Shown piece after piece: positions 1 to 8,157 of a DNA stretch of 64,000 nt. Source of the stretch: Alteromonadaceae bacterium (GTDB lineage: Bacteria > Pseudomonadota > Gammaproteobacteria > Enterobacterales > Alteromonadaceae); the NCBI GenBank assembly GCA_014872785.1, contig WKFJ01000056.1:1-64000 (forward strand). Reading direction: 5' to 3'. The position numbers and the translations under genes were made by a program. The notes beneath the pieces are model-generated. The model was not told where the DNA came from. It made no database searches and saw nothing but the letters and a program-made list of their open reading frames with translations. The stretch's first letter is position 1, and the number at the start of each line of letters is the position of its first letter.

Positions 1-176
1 AACAACAGCAACTCATAAAATAACTGTATATTTAATCAGTATAATGAAGTATATTTAATAGTCAATACGCTTGTTGCATATTGACTAAAATGAATCATAA
101 CATATCTTCGTCACGGTTAGTTTTTGTAGGTTAATGCTTCCATAAGGCAGCGCTGGCGCTACTCAATCAATGATGT

Positions 177-236
177 AGCCTAACAAATGACTCGGTGAAT
201 ATGTTGGTCTAGGGGGGTGAAAAAACAGGTGTCTAA
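177..236 (-). promoter_or_regulatory. Possible leftward activator-dependent promoter (dyad plus -10)
   Basis: A 28-bp imperfect dyad at 209-236 (outer halves CTAGGGG and GTGTCTAA) resembles the operator found at nine other places in the window. Read leftward, a TAGGCT hexamer at 182-177 lies exactly 26 nt beyond the dyad, which is the spacing of the other sites. Its target would lie left of the window. Read rightward the hexamer at that spacing is AGTGAT, which does not fit. The match is weaker than at the other sites. I see no other feature in the first 246 bases. Confidence 0.4.
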
Positions 237-246
237 GCTTAATTAT

Positions 247-558
247 TCAGGCGTTCAGGCGAAGTGATTTCTCAACTTCAGTCTCCAAATAAGCTTTAAT
301 GTTCTTTTTAAATTTACAATGGATTTGGTCAACAGTAGCAGAGCCCAACACTTTTTGTGCGCAAAAACCATAATCTGTAGTGAACAGTCTTACAGTGATC
401 CCCGCAGCGTTTAATAACACAATTTGTTGATCGTTTAATTCTTTGAGCGTACGGGAAACAGAACGCGCACGGTAGACTCGTTGTCGGCTTGGTGGAGTGA
501 GAAATGTTTCGGAAATCGGCATACGAAATATTAAACCTCGAATCATTTTTAGTATCAA
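247..558 (-). CDS. Hypothetical protein
   Basis: Up to 103 residues, basic, with no recognised domain. The start is uncertain: TTG at 558, ATG at 546 or ATG at 522 are possible. A GAGG lies upstream of the ATG at 522, but at a long spacing of about 12 nt. A TATAAT box is present at 581-576 on the same strand, so the gene is probably transcribed on its own. Function unknown. Confidence 0.5.
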   Translation of the reverse strand: MILKMIRGLIFRMPISETFLTPPSRQRVYRARSVSRTLKELNDQQIVLLNAAGITVRLFTTDYGFCAQKVLGSATVDQIHCKFKKNIKAYLETEVEKSLRLNA

Positions 559-575
559 TTTATCGTAATCGTATG

Positions 576-581
576 ATTATA
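576..581 (-). promoter_or_regulatory. -10 box for the 247-558 gene
   Basis: A perfect TATAAT hexamer on the minus strand, about 18 nt before the upstream-most start of the small gene at 247-558. The -35 region is poor (ACGCAT at 17 nt). Confidence 0.45.
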
Positions 582-630
582 ATTTATCTGAAGTGGTGAT
601 GCGTGTCACAACCACAACTTATAAACACGT

Positions 631-951
631 TCATTCTTTTCGCTGCGTAAAGCGCGGCATCCCGTATTTATCCACTAAGGCTTTTATGAAATCAGTGCCT
701 TTTAGGTTGTGATCGTCCAAGCATGCTGATGGGCGCTGGTCAGTGATGAGATAGTGAGCAATGATGGTGTTGGCTTTAATACGGTGGGTCTCATTAAGCA
801 CACCGAGGGAGGAAAGCCTAAAACTACTCTCGCCTTCTAAGCTCATTAGTAAGGTAGCCATAATATTGGATTGCTCGTCAGCGTGCTCTAATGCGTATTG
901 AATAAAATCTAGAATAAAATTCTTTATTTGGACATCTACCATGTTGGGCAA
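631..951 (-). CDS. Hypothetical protein
   Basis: About 106 residues, no recognised family. The TTG at 951 is preceded by AGGA at 5 nt, which favours it over the ATG at 942. It is mostly helical in character and has no signal peptide or membrane segment. It lies in tandem with the 247-558 gene on the same strand. The 952-1217 gap contains only the promoter of the next gene. Confidence 0.5.
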   Translation of the reverse strand: MPNMVDVQIKNFILDFIQYALEHADEQSNIMATLLMSLEGESSFRLSSLGVLNETHRIKANTIIAHYLITDQRPSACLDDHNLKGTDFIKALVDKYGMPRFTQRKE

Positions 952-1070
952 CGTTTTCCTGCGTGATGACTAATTAGTGGTGCACTGTTGAGTCAGTTCT
1001 CATCGTAATTATGAGCCACAGACATCATTCTCAGTAAGGAAGACATTGAGTCAAGCACACCAAGCACAAG

Positions 1071-1098
1071 TTGCACATTTGAATCTTTTGTTTATTAT
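1071..1098 (+). promoter_or_regulatory. Sigma-70-like promoter
   Basis: TTGCAC at 1071-1076, a 16-nt spacer, then TATTAT at 1093-1098, about 120 nt upstream of the gene starting at 1218. It lacks the shared dyad seen elsewhere, so this gene would be expressed independently of the common regulator. Confidence 0.4.
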
Positions 1099-1217
1099 TG
1101 ACGTCGTGCCCGGCTACTAAGGGTGGCAGAACGAGAAAGACGAAAATCTCTATTCTGTCTCGGTTTATATGAACTTAAAACTTGTTGCAACGCAGCAAAA
1201 CTGAGGAACCGAACAAA

Positions 1218-1934
1218 ATGATTTTACGACCTGAAACTGTAACACGTCTACCTGAGCCTATTGTGTCACTTCTACCTGAACCTGTGACACTTCGACCTGC
1301 GATTTCTGCAAATTTCATAACCGAAATTGATATTGATAATTTAAGCTCGAATAAAAAAAGTGAGCTTTGTTTCACAACCGCTGAAATCAGCGATATTGAG
1401 TACATCAACTCACTCTTGCGATTGAATGCGGTTGAGAATATGCACAAAGCGTGCGTAAAGTGTCTGGAGGATTTTGTAAACAAAAACTTGGGCAACCTGG
1501 ATATTACTCCAAATTTTTCGTACGGCAGTTTAGAAACAGAAGAGCCTAAATTCCAGATAGAGGGCGCGATTCGTCAATCTCTTTTGAGCAGAAAAAACCT
1601 TCTTCAAAGTTATGTGGATGGTGAGGGGTATTTTTCGAGCGGAATGTTTTCTCTTTTGCAGGAATCTTTAGAGTTAAAGATTACTGCTCAATTGAAAGAA
1701 ATGGGACGGGGTGACAAGATAGTTACACTTGAATCGGTGAAACCAACGGCGATTAGCTTATATGGTGACAGTGATGCGAGGTCACAACCGGAATATTATA
1801 TTTCGGGTCTCGCCAACACCCGTTCAATGTTGATAAAAAATGCTGCGATTCACGCTAAGCAAAAAGGATATGATTTTGATTATCCGAACTCGCTAAAAAA
1901 CGCAGAAAACCTGTTCGACGCAATCCTCCAGTAG
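1218..1934 (+). CDS. Hypothetical protein with N-terminal LPEPV repeats
   Basis: 238 residues from the ATG at 1218, which has a GAGGA upstream at a usable distance; an upstream in-frame start at 1182 has no good ribosome site. Residues 3-28 contain a short imperfect repeat of the type LPEPV/RPETV, also visible in the DNA as a near-repeat of about 21-24 nt. The rest is a soluble protein of no family I recognise. A hairpin terminator follows at 1979. Confidence 0.7.
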   Translation: MILRPETVTRLPEPIVSLLPEPVTLRPAISANFITEIDIDNLSSNKKSELCFTTAEISDIEYINSLLRLNAVENMHKACVKCLEDFVNKNLGNLDITPNFSYGSLETEEPKFQIEGAIRQSLLSRKNLLQSYVDGEGYFSSGMFSLLQESLELKITAQLKEMGRGDKIVTLESVKPTAISLYGDSDARSQPEYYISGLANTRSMLIKNAAIHAKQKGYDFDYPNSLKNAENLFDAILQ

Positions 1935-1978
1935 GTACGTACCATAACAACGGTGTCACCGTTGCTTTCTTGATTAAA

Positions 1979-2003
1979 GCCTTACCACTGAGGTAAGGCT
2001 TTT
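1979..2003 (+). terminator. Rho-independent terminator
   Basis: Perfect 8-bp stem GCCTTACC / GGTAAGGC with a 5-nt loop, followed by TTTTCTCT. It closes the 1218-1934 gene. The reverse strand also has a short T run, so it may work for the small leftward gene at 2035. Confidence 0.75.
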
Positions 2004-2034
2004 CTCTCAATAACGATTCTCGTGTCATCAATGA

Positions 2035-2193
2035 TTAATATGCGTTTCGCTGTTTTAACAAGCGTATGCAATCGCTTCGAGCGTCTCTTAGTTTTTTGGT
2101 ACCAAAGCCAAGTGAACGATTAATACGGATATGCCGCTCAATGCGCGCTAACTGCTTTTTAATGGCACTGGTACGATTACTTCGTCTTATCAA
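2035..2193 (-). CDS. Small very basic protein (52 aa)
   Basis: An open frame of 52 residues starts with TTG at 2193 and has a GGGAG 6 nt upstream, a good ribosome binding site. The product is strongly basic (about 17 Lys/Arg), with the opening MIRRSNRTSAIKKQL. It lies in the gap between the 1218 gene and the CoiA-like gene. The basic charge suggests nucleic acid binding, but that is only an inference. It is too short for usual ORF cut-offs and could be missed. Confidence 0.5.
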   Translation of the reverse strand: MIRRSNRTSAIKKQLARIERHIRINRSLGFGTKKLRDARSDCIRLLKQRNAY

Positions 2194-2308
2194 TTTGGTC
2201 TCCCTATATTCTTAAAAATGGTTAGGAAACTACTTATAACATCGAAGCTGAAAGCCACCGCTAGATGGGATCTCTCCCCTTAGACATTGAGGTCGATTTG
2301 AAGTGCTG

Positions 2309-3316
2309 TCAATTACTCACCCACCACCTCTTATACAGGACAAATGGCAGATTATCTGAAGCGGTGGTAAACGAAAATAGAGGCAAAAGACTGGCGCTAA
2401 TCATCGTGTCATGTATCAATTCACCAAGGCAACACTTATCTAATGGAGCGAAGCAAGCGGGGCAGGCGAAATGACTAAGCACGTAGCCAGTTTGGCGGGT
2501 ACGAGAAGTCGTATAATAGGCGATATCTGGCCTTGAGGGTAAGTAGTCAGCTAACCACTTTATGACAGCATCATCATTGGTGTCTTTCTCGGTTATTTGC
2601 AAGCCAGATTCGCTTGTGATTTGTAGGGTGGTTGGCACATTAAATAAGTGTTCGCAATGATGGCAACGATGATTCACGCCTTTGACTGACACAGAGGCTT
2701 CACTACACCCTATGCCGTAGAACAACTTCGACTCAAATAAAGCCTGAAGAAAGTCCATTATTGGGATGTTGTTAAATTGGGGCATGCGAATGCCGTCATC
2801 GGTTACCGAGAATGCAAAGGCAGGGAAAGCAGCCGTGTACTCCAAAGGGTTTGGAAATACTGAATCGTCATAAAGCCACATAGCTCTTACGCCAGATGTT
2901 TGATATTGACCATGACGCCGAGAAAACGTTGTAGTTGATTGATAAGAGCATTGGATTTCCACGACAAAAGGTTTAGCGTTATTGTTGCAATAGACATCGG
3001 CCACCCATCTATCCCCATTTAATGCGGTGCCAGCTTTTTCCAGTTCCATTGCAAAGCCACACTTTTTCCCTATATCTGCGACCAATAATTTCAACTCCAT
3101 ATGTAGAAGTGACTCAGGAGCAGAGCTACACTCTTTAATCACGTTTTTATGCGCAAAAAAATGCAGCCCCTTTTTTGAGGTTTTGGCAATGGCGGCTTCG
3201 CCGCAACACTTCATTGTCAATGTTAAAGAGTGATTGTGTTTAAGTGCTTGCCATTGAGCGCTGTTAATTTCAGAAGCACATATTTGATCACCGTTGATTA
3301 ATGCTGTTAATGGCAT
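2309..3316 (-). CDS. CoiA-like competence/nuclease-family protein
   Basis: 335 residues. The middle contains D107, then E120-I-Q122 in a strand context (VVEIQCS), the arrangement of the PD-(D/E)xK-like core of CoiA family proteins. The following residues about a query peptide and a WLYD segment also fit CoiA. Two CxxC pairs after residue 215 (CHHC, and CPAC further on) suggest a C-terminal zinc-binding part. It starts 6 nt after the integrase stop and is probably co-transcribed with it. CoiA promotes recombination of incoming DNA in competent Gram-positives; here it may process DNA during transfer or integration, which is inference. Confidence 0.65.
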   Translation of the reverse strand: MPLTALINGDQICASEINSAQWQALKHNHSLTLTMKCCGEAAIAKTSKKGLHFFAHKNVIKECSSAPESLLHMELKLLVADIGKKCGFAMELEKAGTALNGDRWVADVYCNNNAKPFVVEIQCSYQSTTTFSRRHGQYQTSGVRAMWLYDDSVFPNPLEYTAAFPAFAFSVTDDGIRMPQFNNIPIMDFLQALFESKLFYGIGCSEASVSVKGVNHRCHHCEHLFNVPTTLQITSESGLQITEKDTNDDAVIKWLADYLPSRPDIAYYTTSRTRQTGYVLSHFACPACFAPLDKCCLGELIHDTMISASLLPLFSFTTASDNLPFVLYKRWWVSN

Positions 3317-3321
3317 AGATG

Positions 3322-4422
3322 TTAAATCTCCGATGATGGGTTGAATTCGTCAATCCATCGAGCATAAACGTGGCGTATCATTCCCCAATCTGAGTGACCC
3401 ATGACCCGCGCTAACTTACTGGGATCCATTCCTTTGGTAAGCATCATCGAGGCAAATGTGTGGCGACATTGGTATTGTGGACGGTAACGGATCTTCAACT
3501 GTTTTAACGTTGGTTCCCAAACGTGCCGTCGAAGTCCGTCAGCGGTGAATTCTGCGCCAGTGTTTGGATTGATAAAGCAGCGATAATCGGATGTGAATTC
3601 CGAGGCAAACAACTGCTCCAATGCCAATGCTGGGGCGGGCAATAACGGGATAGTTCTTAAGCTTGCCGCTGTTTTAGGCTGTGTCTCTTTGCCTGCAACA
3701 AAATTAACACGAATAAAAATCCTATTGTTTTTTATGTCAACATCTTGCCGCCTCAATGCTATCAGCTCACCAGGCCTGCATCCCGTATAAAAAGCAAGGG
3801 TGTAGTACCAGTTATAAGGCGAGGGGAGGGCTTTTAACACCTTTTCGATTTCAGTGGGGGTAAATGGATCTGGTTCTTTTCGGGTTTGCTTAAATCTACG
3901 AACGCGATCCATAACATTGGTCGCAACTACGCCGTCGAAAAACGCTTCTTTGAAAATGAGTGTCAGGATAAGACGGTACTCGTTCAACGTTTTTCCCGAG
4001 AGCGATTGCGTTGAAGCCCAATCACTAAAATCGGTATTTTTGAACTTAGTGATTTGCATTTTTCCAAAGGCGCTAGCAAGTTTGCCATTATATTTTTTTC
4101 GATAACCGATTTCTGTAGATTTTGACCAGTTTACTTGATTGCGCTTAAACCATAATGTCGCATAGTCATCGATTGTAAATTGTGGCGTTTTTGCAGCAAA
4201 AAACCGCTTTAAAATTTTGCTGTTTGGTAATCTACTGGCAAGCTCTTGGTCTTCGGTTCTCATAATAAAAGAAATAAGAATACATTCTTCTTCCAGCCTT
4301 TTTCTGAAGGTTTCTGAATGTGGGCTTAGTACGCGCTCTTGATAGCGTTTACGGTGATGGTAAACAGAGACGATGTAACCGTTTTCTATCGGCTTGACTG
4401 GCATTTGAAATCCCGAAAACAT
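3322..4422 (-). CDS. int: Tyrosine recombinase (phage-type integrase)
   Basis: 366 residues with an N-terminal arm-binding region, a SAM-like core-binding domain (about 80-180) and a catalytic domain. Catalytic residues visible are R216 (GCRPGEL), K250, R320 (CRHTFAS), H343 (MGHSDW) and nucleophile Y353 (HVYARW). The usual HxxR histidine is Y317, a substitution common in this integrase subfamily as I remember it. Start may be 4422 or the ATG at 4404. It would integrate or excise the element or a smaller nested island. No attachment site could be identified by eye. Confidence 0.9.
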   Translation of the reverse strand: MFSGFQMPVKPIENGYIVSVYHHRKRYQERVLSPHSETFRKRLEEECILISFIMRTEDQELASRLPNSKILKRFFAAKTPQFTIDDYATLWFKRNQVNWSKSTEIGYRKKYNGKLASAFGKMQITKFKNTDFSDWASTQSLSGKTLNEYRLILTLIFKEAFFDGVVATNVMDRVRRFKQTRKEPDPFTPTEIEKVLKALPSPYNWYYTLAFYTGCRPGELIALRRQDVDIKNNRIFIRVNFVAGKETQPKTAASLRTIPLLPAPALALEQLFASEFTSDYRCFINPNTGAEFTADGLRRHVWEPTLKQLKIRYRPQYQCRHTFASMMLTKGMDPSKLARVMGHSDWGMIRHVYARWIDEFNPSSEI

Positions 4423-4435
4423 TAGATCTTGGCTG

Positions 4436-4471
4436 AGTAAAAAGCGTGGGCTTGGTGAATACCCACGCTTT
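4436..4471 (-). terminator. Rho-independent terminator after the DNA ligase gene
   Basis: A 10-bp inverted repeat AAAGCGTGGG / CCCACGCTTT with an 11-nt loop. On the minus strand it runs into a TTTTT tract, so it terminates the ligase transcript before the integrase gene. Confidence 0.75.
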
Positions 4472-4499
4472 GTAGGGGGAAATCTCAGTGAGATAGGAA

Positions 4500-5639
4500 C
4501 TACAAATCAACTCTCAGCCGAAGGGCAACAGGGAGGTAAGGCGCACCCCGGTCTGTATAGTTGAAGAACTTAACCGTTAAAAGCCTACCTACTAATTTCT
4601 CAAGGCCATCTAAATAAAACTGATGTCTTTCTACCATTGTCCCCGGCGCAGTGCAGTTAAAGCATTCTCCATCCGCTGTTGTGAGTTTAAACACGGGACG
4701 TTGAAACGTGTCAGTGCCTTTGATATCTGGTTTGCCAAGCTCGAAGCCTATGATCTTAAATTCCGCATCTTGGAAGTCTTTGCGCTTTAGTAATCCACTA
4801 GAACGCTTACCTCTCTCATAGGAAAAATGAGGCAATCGGACCATTGTTCCCTCATAGCCTTGACTTAAATGTTTGGCATGTAGTTGGTCAAGCTGGTCGG
4901 TTGACGATACAAATGTCGTGTCGGTTAACACTACCGCGGAAGTTGAGGCCGTTATCTGCTGTAGGCGGACCAACCGCTCGCCATAAGGTTCATCGGTAAC
5001 GATATCGTAGAGATGGTAAACAAGGTTGTTAGAGCCTTGTTTTGGCTTTTTAACTAAGCTAGATATTTGTTGTAAGGGCAAACCGTGAATATAGATTTCG
5101 CCATCTAGGGTCGTGCCATCCCATTTGCCAGTCATAAACAAATCAGTCAGTTCGTTCTTTATGTGTTGTATGTCAACCGGCTTCCCTGTTCGCGAATACA
5201 ACACCACTTCGTCATCAATGATTGTCGCAAGTAACCGATGCCCGTCGAATTTTGGTTGGACGTAAGCAGGAAGCGACCAGTTTTTAACTTTGTCAGCGGG
5301 TTTGGCCAGCATTGGTTGCACTGTGCCTAGCGCGTTTGTCACCTCTGCGTCTGCGTTCGGCATATGCTTGACGTAGCCTTTATCCAATTGCTTGGAAACC
5401 TTGGACTTTGCTTCGGCCACTGCTTGCTCACATGGAGTGGTTTCGTTTGCTTTTCCTATGTTCTTGCCCATTTTTACGATAGTCTTCGAGATATTGGGCT
5501 TACCGCCGAGCACTTTGGTGGATTGACGATTGATTGTGGCGCTGCCGTCATCGTTGCCGACTACAGTAATTAAATAGTCACCGATTTGACCAGTTGAGTG
5601 TTTTTTGAATAGACGCTGTGTGTATAAAAGTGGCTGCAT
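4500..5639 (-). CDS. ATP-dependent DNA ligase
   Basis: 379 residues. Residues about 20-90 look like a WGR-type domain ending in a KGYV segment. The nucleotidyltransferase core has motif I K130-x-DG-x-R (the adenylated lysine), an LDGEIY motif III and a LLKRK motif V region. A C-terminal OB fold follows. It joins nicked DNA and probably repairs or closes element DNA after transfer. An AGAGG lies 9-10 nt before the ATG. The WGR-ligase layout is unusual among small plasmid ligases; the WGR call is less sure than the ligase call. Confidence 0.85.
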   Translation of the reverse strand: MQPLLYTQRLFKKHSTGQIGDYLITVVGNDDGSATINRQSTKVLGGKPNISKTIVKMGKNIGKANETTPCEQAVAEAKSKVSKQLDKGYVKHMPNADAEVTNALGTVQPMLAKPADKVKNWSLPAYVQPKFDGHRLLATIIDDEVVLYSRTGKPVDIQHIKNELTDLFMTGKWDGTTLDGEIYIHGLPLQQISSLVKKPKQGSNNLVYHLYDIVTDEPYGERLVRLQQITASTSAVVLTDTTFVSSTDQLDQLHAKHLSQGYEGTMVRLPHFSYERGKRSSGLLKRKDFQDAEFKIIGFELGKPDIKGTDTFQRPVFKLTTADGECFNCTAPGTMVERHQFYLDGLEKLVGRLLTVKFFNYTDRGAPYLPVALRLRVDL

Positions 5640-5711
5640 ATAGTAAGTACCTCTGGCTTAGTTACATGGTTACTGTAATACGAAGTGTGATCGGCGCGAC
5701 TAAATGGTGTC

Positions 5712-6395
5712 TCACTTCCCATTAAGTCGAGCTGATAAGAAGGAAATATATTTTCGATATTTTTGAGCCTGCGCCATTTCTGGGTGATGTTTAAGCCGGT
5801 TTAAAGCGCAATAATCGTATCGAAAATGCACACCTTGATGGCAATGCTCAATAGATAATTTCTTCCGGTAGGTAGCTCTGGATATGATGAGTAAAAGGAT
5901 ATCCGGGCAGTCAATGGTTACTCCCTCGTTACGCGCAAATTGGAAACATGTTGGGTCGATAAAGCCGTATTGACTTTGGGCACCCCTACCTATCTTGATG
6001 AGCAGTGACACGTGGCCGAATAATGCATTGCTGATTGGTACTGAGTCACAGGTCACTTCTTCGTTTGCCAAGATCGTAATGTACCTGGCGCCATAGGTTT
6101 GTTTTAACCTTTCAATCTCACAAGCGCTGGTTTTCTCTTGGATAAACTGTTGTTTTTCGTTTGCGGCCAATAGCCTGAAATAACCTTCCGTAGCAACGTG
6201 CACGCTCCCTTGCCACAAGGTAGCTTCAACTCCTTGTGTTTCAAGAAAGTATTTCAGAATAACACTTGTCGCCAGGCAACGTTCATTCGTAAAAAACCCA
6301 GACTGTTGAATTTCCTTGTGTAACCAATTACATAGGCGGTGAATGTTGTTTAGATCCAAAGCGACCTCGATTGTTTGAGTTGTTGAACTCAACAT
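5712..6395 (-). CDS. Putative cysteine-peptidase/transglutaminase-fold protein
   Basis: 227 residues, no family recognised with certainty. C40 at the start of a helix, H128 in a GHVSLLIKI strand and D147 in FIDPT follow the Cys-His-Asp order and spacing of papain-fold proteins (transglutaminase or NlpC-like). No signal peptide is seen, so it would act in the cytoplasm. A second protein with the same triad order is encoded at 22301. Peptidase activity is inferred from motif order only. Confidence 0.5.
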   Translation of the reverse strand: MLSSTTQTIEVALDLNNIHRLCNWLHKEIQQSGFFTNERCLATSVILKYFLETQGVEATLWQGSVHVATEGYFRLLAANEKQQFIQEKTSACEIERLKQTYGARYITILANEEVTCDSVPISNALFGHVSLLIKIGRGAQSQYGFIDPTCFQFARNEGVTIDCPDILLLIISRATYRKKLSIEHCHQGVHFRYDYCALNRLKHHPEMAQAQKYRKYISFLSARLNGK

Positions 6396-6436
6396 ACCGC
6401 AATTGGCGGGTGGCGCTACCAGCGGGAAAAAGTCGT

Positions 6437-6496
6437 CTAGGCAATGGTGTTTACGGGAGTCTAGGAAACCTCTTAAGGCCGAAGTGCTGGTATTGT
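6437..6496 (+). promoter_or_regulatory. Activator-type promoter: 28-bp dyad plus -10
   Basis: Dyad 6437-6464 (halves CTAGGCA and AGTCTAG, centre GGTGTTTAC). Exactly 26 nt downstream is the hexamer TATTGT at 6491-6496. There is no recognisable -35. It drives the lipoprotein gene starting at 6537. Confidence 0.8.
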
Positions 6497-6536
6497 CCTT
6501 TTGATTTTACGTTCACACAGCAAGGACAAATTACCT

Positions 6537-7223
6537 ATGAAATTTTCAACGTTCCGTCATGCCAAGTTGCTAGTCGCCGCTTCCGTCGTCGCCATTACGT
6601 CAGGTTGTGCATCCCATGCAAAAATTGACAAGTTTGCGCTTGAGACAATCAACTCACCGGCGTATCACGGCAAATCCATCAATCACGAAGTGCTTTATTC
6701 GCAAATAGAACCTGGATTTTTAAATAGCGCACATCAGCAAGAGTTAACCCCATTGAAGGACGCGACATTGTCGATGGCGGCATCGAATGTAATGGATAAT
6801 TTTGAATCCAAACTAGCCAAAGGAAAGCCACTTAATACGACTATTGTCACAAAAGGTGGCGATTTATTGCTTCGAACGACGGTCATCGCCAATGATAAGA
6901 AAGGGCCTGCCTTTGGCGAGCATCAACTGGCTGAATCGTTAGCAAAAAATGTATTAACATTTGGTTTGGCAGGGTCTGACTATGATGTTGTCGCAGACTT
7001 TTCAATTCGCTACGAACTTTATTTCGACAATGCCTTGGTACACGATAAGCGATTTGTGATCAACGAAAGAGTGGATCACACGTCGGGTAATTTCGAGTTT
7101 AACCGTTATAGCAATCTCAATGATGCAGCCGCAGCGCTCATGGACAAACATGTGTCAATGACGCTAAATACATTTTACAAAGAAGCCGCAGAAAAACTGC
7201 CTACAACATTGGCTTTGAACTAA
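6537..7223 (+). CDS. Hypothetical lipoprotein
   Basis: 228 residues from the ATG at 6537, which has AAGGA 10 nt upstream. The N-terminus is a lipoprotein signal ending in a VAITSGC lipobox, so the mature protein is membrane anchored. The remainder is a soluble domain without a recognised family. It has its own copy of the shared dyad promoter, which places it in the same regulon as the conjugation genes. A short hairpin (CCTCA/TGAGG) lies in the convergent gap after the stop. Confidence 0.75.
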   Translation: MKFSTFRHAKLLVAASVVAITSGCASHAKIDKFALETINSPAYHGKSINHEVLYSQIEPGFLNSAHQQELTPLKDATLSMAASNVMDNFESKLAKGKPLNTTIVTKGGDLLLRTTVIANDKKGPAFGEHQLAESLAKNVLTFGLAGSDYDVVADFSIRYELYFDNALVHDKRFVINERVDHTSGNFEFNRYSNLNDAAAALMDKHVSMTLNTFYKEAAEKLPTTLALN

Positions 7224-7267
7224 AAGTCATATGAACGCTATTCCTCATCTTAATGCTTGGGTGAGGA

Positions 7268-7741
7268 CTAGCGTATCAGTGTGATACCCAAGGCTTTGTA
7301 AAACTCAAAATCATCCTCTGATAAGTCTAGAACAAGCGCTAAATAGTCGTTTTCCACCGACCAGAGTTTTTTGTCATACAGTGCAAACTGGCGCAAATCT
7401 ATCTGATACCCGCCAGCAACTTTGGCGCTGATATAGCGTTTGCCCAATGTTTTCTTGGCACCGCAGCGATGGTTGCCGTCACTGACGTCGTAAATTCTAT
7501 TTTTCCCAACCTGAAGATACACCAGTGATACTGGCTCTACACGTTTTTGTTCTCGATACAATCCTAGACAGCGATCAAGTCGATAAGGCGCCCAAACCTC
7601 ATAAGCAATTTTACTGATCAAGACAGGAATGGGACGATTGTGTTGTTGAGATTGCCAATTCTCTGGTGTACTCAGTTGTAAAAGCCGGCTCGCCGTCTTT
7701 TTATCTGCCTGCATCAAGGTGCAAAGTGAGTTAATTGGCAT
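7268..7741 (-). CDS. ParB/sulfiredoxin-like domain protein
   Basis: 157 residues. Residues 85-95 read DVSDGNHRCG; the DGNHR cluster is the signature of the ParB N-terminal nuclease/CTPase-like or sulfiredoxin fold, preceded by a strand that would match the V-x-V-Y-L segment. No helix-turn-helix follows, so it is not a classical partition ParB. It overlaps the previous gene by 11 nt and is last in the leftward operon that begins at 10975. Function unknown. Confidence 0.6.
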   Translation of the reverse strand: MPINSLCTLMQADKKTASRLLQLSTPENWQSQQHNRPIPVLISKIAYEVWAPYRLDRCLGLYREQKRVEPVSLVYLQVGKNRIYDVSDGNHRCGAKKTLGKRYISAKVAGGYQIDLRQFALYDKKLWSVENDYLALVLDLSEDDFEFYKALGITLIR

Positions 7742-8144
7742 TTTCTCTTCTTGTCGCCAAGCTAACTACATTACGTTTGTTTTTTGGGGTAGTGGCAAGT
7801 GAAGAGATAAATTCACGTGGTAAATTTGTTTCGGGTACGAACCAGGGAATTCCATCCTTGACGATGGCGTAAACTTTGTCTTGGTCTTGTTGAACAAATG
7901 CCGCGAGGCGATGTTGGGGTGGACCATAATTCCATTTATCGTTAAAGCCGTAACGCTCACGATAGGCACAGGCCGCTTGAAATATCGACAACTTGCCATT
8001 GAGTGTGCGTGCCAGACTGAGCTCTAATATACCGCCCCACTGGTGCATTTCTATTTTATCGCCCCACTGAACGTTCACCCACTCGATAGCTTCGTGCTCG
8101 TAAAGCTCTCTGGTGCCATAATTGTGCCGCAGTAAAAATTGCAT
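7731..8144 (-). CDS. Hypothetical protein
   Basis: 137 residues from the ATG at 8144, chosen because AAGGA lies 8 nt upstream; a TTG at 8150 is the alternative. Tryptophan-rich in the first half (WVNVQWGDK, WGG). No family recognised. It sits between the 8158 gene and the ParB-like gene in a tight operon, overlapping the latter. Confidence 0.65.
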   Translation of the reverse strand: MQFLLRHNYGTRELYEHEAIEWVNVQWGDKIEMHQWGGILELSLARTLNGKLSIFQAACAYRERYGFNDKWNYGPPQHRLAAFVQQDQDKVYAIVKDGIPWFVPETNLPREFISSLATTPKNKRNVVSLATRRENAN

Positions 8145-8157
8145 AATCAAAATCCTT

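Noticed and set aside
1175-1495. Leftward 106-codon frame opposite the 1218 gene
   Set aside because: Antisense shadow of the LPEPV repeat region with low-complexity translation.
3322-5711. Attachment site near the integrase
   Set aside because: No direct repeat or tRNA fragment could be found around the integrase gene in this window; the attachment core may lie outside or be too short to see by eye.
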